Positions 1-4,355 of a stretch of DNA of 10,319 nt are shown one piece after another. The notes under the pieces were generated by a model. The model worked only from the letters and a program-made list of their open reading frames with translations, had not been told where the DNA came from and did no database searches. Position 1 is the first letter of the stretch; each line of letters starts with the position of its first letter. The translations under genes and the position numbers were made by a program. The DNA comes from Chloroflexota bacterium (GTDB taxonomy: Bacteria; Chloroflexota; Anaerolineae; Anaerolineales; UBA4823), in NCBI GenBank assembly GCA_030669775.1, contig DAOVCZ010000048.1, positions 1-10,319 on the forward strand, read 5' to 3'.

Positions 1-550
1 GACCCTCGACCTGGAGGAAAATCAAGAGCGTGCTCCCATAGTTTCTGCGGTCGAATTCAACTAGATAATTTAATTCCAGCTTTTCTGCCTCGCGTGGGTG
101 AATTTGCACAATCACCCAGGCATCTGGGGATAACCAATCAGGGTGGGTATCCACTAATTCCAGAGCTATTTTCCACAAACCCTGATATTGCGGTGGAGCG
201 ATGTAGATATAATCAAACTTACCCATGGCAGGTCTTTCCAGGATTGTTAGTGCATCACCGCGAATCACATTCGCATTATCTGCGAGCTTGGTCAGCTCCA
301 AATTAGCGTTCACAGATTCGATCGCTTTACGATCGACATCAATGAAGAGCGCGGCTTTCGCTCCCCTGCTTAAAGCTTCTATCCCAACACTTCCTGTACC
401 TGCAAATAAGTCCAGAAAATTAGAACCCTGGATCTCTGGACCGATAATATTGAACAGCGATTCCTTGACCCGGTCCGTAATCGGGCGAGTCGAAACCCCG
501 GGAACGGACTTTAATTTACGACCTCTTGCGCTTCCTGATATCACTCTCAT
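1..550 (-). CDS. rsmD: 16S rRNA (guanine-N2)-methyltransferase RsmD, C-terminus cut by the window edge
   Basis: Predicted SAM-dependent methyltransferase that modifies G966 (E. coli numbering) of 16S rRNA during 30S assembly in the cytoplasm. I translated it directly: ATG at 550-548, 183 codons without a stop to base 1. RsmD proteins are about 185-190 residues, so only a few are missing. The start MRVISGSARGRKL is the family's canonical N-terminus. Residues 21-36 match the conserved TRP.TDRVKESLFNI segment. The SAM-binding loop DLFAGTGSVGIEALSRGA is at 47-64, and an acidic strand end (FIDVD) at 69-73. The catalytic (D/N)PPY motif appears as IAPPQY at 117-122, so the usual Asp/Asn is Ala and a Gln is inserted before Tyr. 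No upstream in-frame start exists before a stop at 589-587, so the start is secure. It lies 62 nt after the UroD-like gene and is probably cotranscribed with it. No good Shine-Dalgarno precedes it; a hairpin sits just upstream. Confidence 0.93.
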   Translation of the reverse strand, partial: MRVISGSARGRKLKSVPGVSTRPITDRVKESLFNIIGPEIQGSNFLDLFAGTGSVGIEALSRGAKAALFIDVDRKAIESVNANLELTKLADNANVIRGDALTILERPAMGKFDYIYIAPPQYQGLWKIALELVDTHPDWLSPDAWVIVQIHPREAEKLELNYLVEFDRRNYGSTLLIFLQVEG

Positions 551-559
551 AACACAACC

Positions 560-583
560 GGCGACCGAGGAGACCCGATCGCC
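560..583 (-). promoter_or_regulatory. Hairpin in the leader just upstream of rsmD
   Basis: Two 8-base arms, 560-567 and 576-583, can pair (one G-U wobble in the minus-strand RNA) around an 8-base loop. The structure ends 9 nt before the rsmD ATG, in the 62-nt gap after the UroD-like stop. No U-run follows it on either strand, so it does not look like an intrinsic terminator. Its place where a ribosome would bind suggests an effect on rsmD translation or mRNA processing, but that is inference. The pairing itself is visible in the sequence. Confidence 0.4.
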
Positions 584-612
584 GTTTCATATCACCTAGA
601 TCAATAAATCTA

Positions 613-1605
613 TCACTTTTCGACGCTTTTCCGTGCTGCGATGATATTCCCCCGGGGGACGATAGTTGGCATTACGCACCCGGTTCCCAAAATTAATCCT
701 TGCCCTCCCGATTGTTGGAAAGCATCCTCAGCTTCAGCTTTTATTTGTTCCGGTGTACCCAAAACCATTGTTTCCTGGCGGCGCAAACCCCCACATAATG
801 CACCGGAGAATTTCTTCTTTGCTTCAGCCAAAGAGGGCGGGGTTTCACGATCGTGCCAGTTGATTATCGCGACCGGGTAATCCAGAAAGTGGTCGAACAT
901 AACTTGTACCCCATGCAAGTGGAGCATATTGAATTTGAATTCCTGGGCAGGTTCCAGGGCTTGCAAGTCGAATGATCTGCCAAAATCTTCATACTCCTTT
1001 TCAGAAAACAAGGAGTACTGAGCGTGTTGTACCGCATAGAAAATCCCCGCCGCCCCCATCTGTCGTACTGCCTCAATAAAGCGCTGGATGCTTTCTGCAA
1101 TGACCTGCAGTCCAATCTTTAATTCCTGGGGATTTCGACGGAGATGAATGGATAGATTCTCAGCCCCAACCAGATTCTTGGCTTGCGCAAGCGGGTTGAA
1201 AACAGTTTGGATGACAGGAACCTCTTGTCCTAATTCACCAATGATCATGCGCAAGCAATCTAGCTGAGCTGCGAGATATCCTTTTGTTGGATCTAGTATG
1301 GTGAGCTGCTCCCAATCAGCTGGATGTTGAATAACCCGGCGGGTATATTCGCGAGTGCCTTCGGAAGCCCCATGCCACTCATCTTTTGCTCCCCAATCCT
1401 TTATGCAAAACGAGGAAGCTGGAGTAACCTTCACCAGATCGAAATCGTAAGCCCGTTGAAAATCAATGGTCGCTTCCGCCAAGCTTGCAGGGGATTGATC
1501 ATCTACAGGAAAATGTCGCCACAGTGCCACGGCTGTTCGATCAACAGCTTCATTGGCGATGCATGCTTCAATCCGATCATGGTGGTTCATTACGTTTAAT
1601 GTCAA
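613..1605 (-). CDS. Uroporphyrinogen decarboxylase (UroD/MtaA-like) family protein
   Basis: A 330-residue TIM-barrel protein of the UroD/cobalamin-dependent methyltransferase superfamily. The family includes HemE and the MtaA/MtbA/CmuA methyltransferases. It lacks the HemE N-terminal arginine signature (RQAGRY type), so it is unlikely to make coproporphyrinogen; a methyl-transfer role is more likely, with unknown substrate. Visible features in this numbering: the family-like start NHHDRIEACIANEAVDRTAVALW (7-29, quoted here in part as DRIEACIANEAVDR), HLHG at 229-232 where MtaA-type proteins carry the zinc ligands H-x-C, NWHDR at 249-253, and a late GTGC at 307-310 matching the position of the second zinc Cys. 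I chose the TTG at 1605-1603 because a strong GGAGG (1617-1613) lies 7 nt before it. An ATG at 1590 has no ribosome site. It starts 17 nt after the TPR gene, so the two are likely one operon with rsmD. There is no corrinoid protein gene nearby to name a substrate. Confidence 0.82.
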   Translation of the reverse strand: MTLNVMNHHDRIEACIANEAVDRTAVALWRHFPVDDQSPASLAEATIDFQRAYDFDLVKVTPASSFCIKDWGAKDEWHGASEGTREYTRRVIQHPADWEQLTILDPTKGYLAAQLDCLRMIIGELGQEVPVIQTVFNPLAQAKNLVGAENLSIHLRRNPQELKIGLQVIAESIQRFIEAVRQMGAAGIFYAVQHAQYSLFSEKEYEDFGRSFDLQALEPAQEFKFNMLHLHGVQVMFDHFLDYPVAIINWHDRETPPSLAEAKKKFSGALCGGLRRQETMVLGTPEQIKAEAEDAFQQSGGQGLILGTGCVMPTIVPRGNIIAARKSVEK

Positions 1606-1612
1606 ATTTGAT

Positions 1613-1617
1613 CCTCC
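1613..1617 (-). promoter_or_regulatory. Shine-Dalgarno GGAGG deciding a TTG start for the UroD-like gene
   Basis: On the minus strand GGAGG (1617-1613) stands 7 nt before TTG at 1605-1603, an ideal spacing. The next in-frame ATG (1590-1588) is too far away and has no purine-rich stretch ahead of it. A TTG further upstream at 1626 overlaps the TPR stop and lies upstream of this site, so it cannot use it. Confidence 0.65.
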
Positions 1618-1622
1618 AGATT

Positions 1623-1997
1623 TCAATCTCCGGCAGTCAACTCGTTAATACGACTGAGTATAAGCCGGCTCATCATCTCGGATTTAGAGGGATCCTCAAT
1701 CTTTCCCTGTTTAATTAATTCCAATGACTTTCTAAATAACTCAACTGCTTCCTCTTTATTGCCTTGGGACTTCATTACCAAACCCAACGCATAATTTGCA
1801 TCCACTGATTCTGGCGAATAAGAAAGGGCGCGACGAAAATCCGACTCAGCCAGATCCTGAAGTCCCCGAGCACGATATGCCCAACCACGCTGCATGAAGC
1901 CATCAGAATCTGTCGGTTCCTTCAATTCTGTCGGATCAGTTGCTGTGGTCTCCTCTTCTTCGACGGTCTTTTTCTTGAAAGGGTTCCATGATCTCAT
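1623..1997 (-). CDS. Small TPR-repeat protein
   Basis: A 124-residue soluble protein, probably cytoplasmic, with no signal peptide or membrane segment. The N-terminus (1-32) is short, basic then highly acidic and Thr/Glu-rich (RSWNPFKKKTVEEEE), and likely disordered. Two tetratricopeptide repeats follow, at about 33-66 and 67-100. They show the consensus small and aromatic positions (GWAYRARG, ESDFRRAL, YALGLVMKSQGNKEEAVELFRKSLEL). The rest, 101-124, is a helical tail. TPRs bind other proteins, so the role is probably a scaffold; the partner cannot be read from the sequence. AGGAG at 2012-2008 lies 10 nt before the ATG and supports this start. It heads the run TPR, UroD-like, rsmD, with its TGA only 17 nt from the next start. 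A TATACT box upstream could be its promoter. Confidence 0.85.
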   Translation of the reverse strand: MRSWNPFKKKTVEEEETTATDPTELKEPTDSDGFMQRGWAYRARGLQDLAESDFRRALSYSPESVDANYALGLVMKSQGNKEEAVELFRKSLELIKQGKIEDPSKSEMMSRLILSRINELTAGD

Positions 1998-2037
1998 AAG
2001 TTATGTACTCCTGGACGCGGTTATTGGTGAGGCTTTT

Positions 2038-2043
2038 AGTATA
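2038..2043 (-). promoter_or_regulatory. Possible -10 box (TATACT) for the TPR/UroD-like/rsmD run
   Basis: TATACT (2043-2038, minus strand) is 5 of 6 to the sigma-70-type consensus. It would start RNA near 2031, giving a leader of about 34 nt with the AGGAG site in it. No convincing -35 lies at 16-18 nt. A second TATACT lies at 2087-2082 inside an alternating A/T run (about 2082-2096). I cannot tell which is used, if either. Confidence 0.3.
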
Positions 2044-2188
2044 GCCAATTATTGAAGTTCTAAACTTGATCCTCTTTAATCAGTATATATATTAATACAT
2101 GCACCTGACATTTATCCCTGCTAAATACCATTGATTCTGTTACTCAATTTCTGGGATCAAAAGTGGAGCCCATCTTTCTCTATGATCG

Positions 2189-2335
2189 CCAATCAAGTCA
2201 AGTGAGTGGTATTGGTTCAAGAAATCGCATCTGCAATTGGATTTTCCGCTTCAACATATACCACTGTTTCGATGGATGTACCCTGTCATAACTTTCGCCG
2301 GTAGTTGTAACTATTGAATCTTCTAACTTGATTGG
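2189..2335. repeat. 147-bp segment bounded by inverted repeats
   Basis: CCAATCAAGT at 2189-2198 is the exact reverse complement of ACTTGATTGG at 2326-2335; allowing one mismatch the arms reach 12 bases (2189-2200 and 2324-2335). Between them lies a second, longer dyad (2205-2265). I see no target-site duplication and no transposase. It may be a structured RNA, a decayed miniature element or a chance dyad; only the pairing is certain. Confidence 0.45.
2205..2265. repeat. Long imperfect hairpin inside the gene-free segment
   Basis: Arms 2205-2221 and 2249-2265 pair at 14 of 17 positions, including a perfect outer 8 bp (AGTGGTAT with ATACCACT). The stem continues inward with AAATC (2222-2226) and GATTT (2240-2244), leaving a 4-base bulge (2245-2248) and a 13-base loop (2227-2239). 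The total is about 22 stem positions in 61 bases, far more than the other intergenic gaps here. No U-run follows it, so it is not an obvious terminator. Confidence 0.5.
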
Positions 2336-2378
2336 TTGCACAAAGGCATTTGATCAACTGCAATGATTTCCACCTATT

Positions 2379-2400
2379 GTTGGAAGTGAGGCATCCCAAC
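2379..2400 (-). terminator. Terminator-like hairpin after the small Trp/Tyr-rich protein gene
   Basis: Starting 6 nt after the TGA at 2409-2407, the minus-strand RNA can form a 7-bp stem (one G-U) from 2400-2394 and 2385-2379 with an 8-base loop. The location is right for a transcription end, but no U-tract follows, so an intrinsic terminator is doubtful. It could instead protect the mRNA 3' end. Confidence 0.3.
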
Positions 2401-2406
2401 CAATTC

Positions 2407-2784
2407 TCAAGTTTCATCGTCACTCACTGCAAAATCATCCAGTCGGGGCATCAATTCAGGCATATCTTCAAGGACATCGACTGTTTCGTATTTCAATTCC
2501 GCCATCAACGGCGGTAATGGTACGATTGCGGGGGGGAGAAAACGGGGTGGTGCAGGCGGCGGTGTCTTATCTGGTTTTTGAAAATTATCCGCCCGACGCC
2601 GCAGAATACGATTGTCCTTATTTATCCAGCCAACATAACGTCCATAAACAGAATAAACCTGGTTTTTAGGAGTCAACCACCCTATCCAATCACCAATCTG
2701 GTTGTATACATAAGGGTAAACGATATATCCCCCGGTGTCACCTGATGTAGTGTAAATTGGGGTTGGTTTTTTTGATTCTGTCAT
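2407..2784 (-). CDS. Small uncharacterised Trp/Tyr-rich protein with proline-rich linker
   Basis: 125 residues, no signal peptide or membrane segment, function unknown. Residues 8-63 form a compact, aromatic-rich domain with two similar units: GDWIGWLTPKNQVY (31-44) and GRYVGWINKDNRIL (48-61). The G-x-x-x-GW pattern followed by a short strand recalls the small '4-fold beta flower' type of domain; I base this on motif resemblance only. A proline-rich linker (75-92, PPPAPPR...PLPPL) and an acidic tail (96-125, with ELKYETVDVLED) follow. It is flanked by gaps of 73 and 409 bp, so it is probably its own transcription unit, though it lies in the same direction as its neighbours. The ATG at 2784-2782 has no Shine-Dalgarno; a TATAAT box ends only 8 nt before it, suggesting a leaderless mRNA. 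Confidence 0.75.
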   Translation of the reverse strand: MTESKKPTPIYTTSGDTGGYIVYPYVYNQIGDWIGWLTPKNQVYSVYGRYVGWINKDNRILRRRADNFQKPDKTPPPAPPRFLPPAIVPLPPLMAELKYETVDVLEDMPELMPRLDDFAVSDDET

Positions 2785-2792
2785 ATTCGAGA

Positions 2793-2798
2793 ATTATA
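2793..2798 (-). promoter_or_regulatory. TATAAT -10 box directly before the small Trp/Tyr-rich gene
   Basis: A perfect TATAAT (2798-2793, minus strand) ends 8 nt before the ATG. RNA would start within a base or two of the start codon, matching the absence of a ribosome site. No good -35 is seen at 17 nt (GGATTA there), which lowers confidence. Confidence 0.4.
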
Positions 2799-2857
2799 CC
2801 CGCTCGATCCTATTTTAATCCGATCTGTGATCTTATTAACTTCATATGGTACTTTGT

Positions 2858-3328
2858 CTAGTTGATGTCATTATAAGTCCAATAGCGATTAATAAAGAAA
2901 TTCCAGAACATTACCACGATCACGGCAATTGCCAGGGCGAGGTTATTTGCCAAAAATTCTGCAGTTATGAATCCAATCGGAAGGGAGGCAAATCCAGTGA
3001 ATAACCGGGCGAAAAATGGTTCAAGGATGGCTATTATAGGAGTGCGGATCAATAATCCCATTACGCTCACCACTGAAAACTGGATTAATTGCCGGCTGAG
3101 CGGCTTCGACCTTGAATCTGGGTATGTCCAATAGCGATTCCAGGTGAAATTGCTGATGATAGCTGCAATGAATGAGAAGACCTGTGCCACAACCGCTGTC
3201 AAGCCAGCATAGGTTGTCAACAAGTTAAATATTCCAAAATCAACCACCGCGCCGATGATCCCCACCGTCGCGAAGCGTAAAAAGCGGGTTCTTTCACTTG
3301 GATTTGTGACGATCGAAGTGAGCGTCAT
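2858..3328 (-). CDS. GtrA-family four-helix membrane protein
   Basis: 156 residues, typical GtrA length. Family members sit in the cytoplasmic membrane and are linked to translocation or supply of polyprenyl-phosphate-linked sugars for cell-surface glycans. Four hydrophobic helices are visible at about 19-40, 44-62, 82-102 and 122-146. Helix 1 carries the family's RFATVGIIGAVVDFGIFNLL pattern (18-37). Each half ends in a near-identical motif, NFTWNRYWTYPD (60-71) and NFFINRYWTYND (143-154), showing the two-fold repeat of the fold very plainly. Its ATG (3328-3326) overlaps the TGA of the upstream sugar-nucleotide gene by the ATGA arrangement, so translation is probably coupled. That supports a joint role in a pentose- or uronate-related surface glycan. 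The carried substrate is unknown. Confidence 0.88.
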   Translation of the reverse strand: MTLTSIVTNPSERTRFLRFATVGIIGAVVDFGIFNLLTTYAGLTAVVAQVFSFIAAIISNFTWNRYWTYPDSRSKPLSRQLIQFSVVSVMGLLIRTPIIAILEPFFARLFTGFASLPIGFITAEFLANNLALAIAVIVVMFWNFFINRYWTYNDIN

Positions 3329-4284
3329 GCCAGACCCATTTTTCCTTTGAAATAGGGAATCGTTTTCATCAAGCCCTCTTCAAGGCTGATTTTCGGTTCC
3401 CAGCCAAGAATATCCCTGGCTCGCGAGATATCCGGTCGCCGTCGTTGGGGATCACCCTCTCCGCGGGCGTCTTCCTTGAAAACGATCCCGGCAGAATTAC
3501 CGGAAATTTTGTTGATCGTCTCTGCGAACTCCAAGATTGTCGTCTCAACTGGATTGCCGATATTCACCGGTAAATGTTCATCGGAAAGCAATAAGCGATA
3601 AATTCCTTCGATGAGGTCATCCACATAACAAAAACTTCGGGTTTGCGAACCATCACCATAGACAGTAAGCGGTTGACTTTGTAATGCTTGCTGCAAAAAA
3701 TTTGGCACCACCCGGCCATCATCCAGGTGCATCCGAGGTCCATAGGTGTTGAAAATCCTGACAATGCGTGTATCAACATCATGAAAACGATGATAAGCCA
3801 TGGTTAAAGCTTCTGCAAATCTTTTCGCTTCGTCATACACCGATCTTGGTCCAATCGGATCGACATGACCCCAATATTCTTCAGTTTGAGGATGTTCTAA
3901 CGGGTCGCCGTAAATCTCGCTGGTGGATGCCAAGATGTATTTTGTGTTTTGAGACTGGGCGACGCCAAGTGTGTTATGCGTACCTAAAGCTCCAGCTTTC
4001 AAAGTTTGAATGGGTAAATTTAAATAACCAAAAGGGGAATTCGGGTTTGGACTGGCTGGGGAAGCGAAATGCATTACAGCATCAATCTTCCCAGGAACAA
4101 AGATAAAGTTAGAGACATCATGGCGGATGAAAGAAAATTTTTCATTTCCAGCCAGATGAGCCAGGTTTTCCGGGCTGCCAGTGATGAAATTATCCATACC
4201 AATCACTTCGTGATTATCTGCAATTAGTCGATCACATAAATTCGAGCCAAGAAATCCTGCTGCACCAGTTATCAGTATTCTCAT
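3325..4284 (-). CDS. uxs: UDP-glucuronate decarboxylase-type SDR (UDP-xylose synthase)
   Basis: Extended short-chain dehydrogenase of 319 residues, cytoplasmic. The expected reaction is NAD-dependent oxidation and decarboxylation of UDP-glucuronate to UDP-xylose (EC 4.1.1.35). The NAD loop GAAGFLG is at 7-13. HFASPASP (72-79) and STSEIYGDP (120-128) follow, with S122-E123 matching the Ser-Glu pair that ArnA/UXS enzymes use in decarboxylation. YDEAK (150-154) holds the SDR Tyr150 and Lys154. The stretch EEYWGHVDPIGPRSVYDEAK (135-154) and GDGSQTRSFCYVDDLIEGI (210-228) are very close to the UXS subfamily. RRRP (281-284) places an Arg where ArnA uses Arg619. No membrane segment, as in bacterial UXS. 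AAGGAAA (4297-4291) precedes the ATG well. The next gene (GtrA) overlaps by 4 nt. A related 4-epimerase or 4,6-dehydratase is possible but fits less well. Confidence 0.88.
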   Translation of the reverse strand: MRILITGAAGFLGSNLCDRLIADNHEVIGMDNFITGSPENLAHLAGNEKFSFIRHDVSNFIFVPGKIDAVMHFASPASPNPNSPFGYLNLPIQTLKAGALGTHNTLGVAQSQNTKYILASTSEIYGDPLEHPQTEEYWGHVDPIGPRSVYDEAKRFAEALTMAYHRFHDVDTRIVRIFNTYGPRMHLDDGRVVPNFLQQALQSQPLTVYGDGSQTRSFCYVDDLIEGIYRLLLSDEHLPVNIGNPVETTILEFAETINKISGNSAGIVFKEDARGEGDPQRRRPDISRARDILGWEPKISLEEGLMKTIPYFKGKMGLA

Positions 4285-4290
4285 AAAAAT

Positions 4291-4297
4291 TTTCCTT
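4291..4297 (-). promoter_or_regulatory. Shine-Dalgarno of the UDP-glucuronate decarboxylase gene
   Basis: AAGGAAA (4297-4291) lies about 6-8 nt before the ATG at 4284-4282. It is one of three A/G-rich segments in this gap; the other two form a tandem repeat just upstream. Confidence 0.6.
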
Positions 4298-4308
4298 ATT
4301 TACTAAAG

Positions 4309-4332
4309 ATTTTTCCCTTCATTTTTCCCTTG
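4309..4332. repeat. Tandem 12-bp A/G-rich repeat between two genes
   Basis: ATTTTTCCCTTC (4309-4320) is followed at once by ATTTTTCCCTTG (4321-4332), 11 of 12 bases alike. On the minus strand this reads as two AAGGGAAAAAT units before the real ribosome site. Either slippage duplication or extra ribosome standby sites could account for it. Confidence 0.55.
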
Positions 4333-4355
4333 CCATAGAAGGCCAAGAAGGTGGA

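Larger units (their letters stand above)
1998..2406. other. Gene-free segment of 409 bp with nested inverted repeats
   Basis: No open frame of credible length or codon pattern crosses this stretch on either strand. It holds a candidate promoter and ribosome site for the TPR gene at its left end, an alternating A/T run near 2082-2096, a nested dyad at 2189-2335, and a hairpin at 2379-2400 just past the stop of the right-hand gene. Short protein-like stretches in shifting frames on the minus strand (about 2216-2395) could be the remains of a small gene, but are equally explained by chance. Confidence 0.6.

Noticed and set aside
225..599. Plus-strand open frame of 124 codons
   Set aside because: It is antisense to rsmD, whose minus-strand translation matches the family from the first residue; the plus-strand protein has no recognisable motif.
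613..1605. Identity as HemE (true uroporphyrinogen decarboxylase)
   Set aside because: The HemE arginine-rich N-terminal signature is missing and the C-terminal GTGC and HLHG motifs point to the methyltransferase-like branch.
1606..1626. Longer TTG start for the UroD-like gene overlapping the TPR stop
   Set aside because: The strong GGAGG lies downstream of this codon and is ideally spaced for the TTG at 1605 instead.
2332..2517. Plus-strand 61-codon frame
   Set aside because: Its second half is antisense to the small Trp/Tyr-rich gene, and it has no ribosome site or protein-like pattern.
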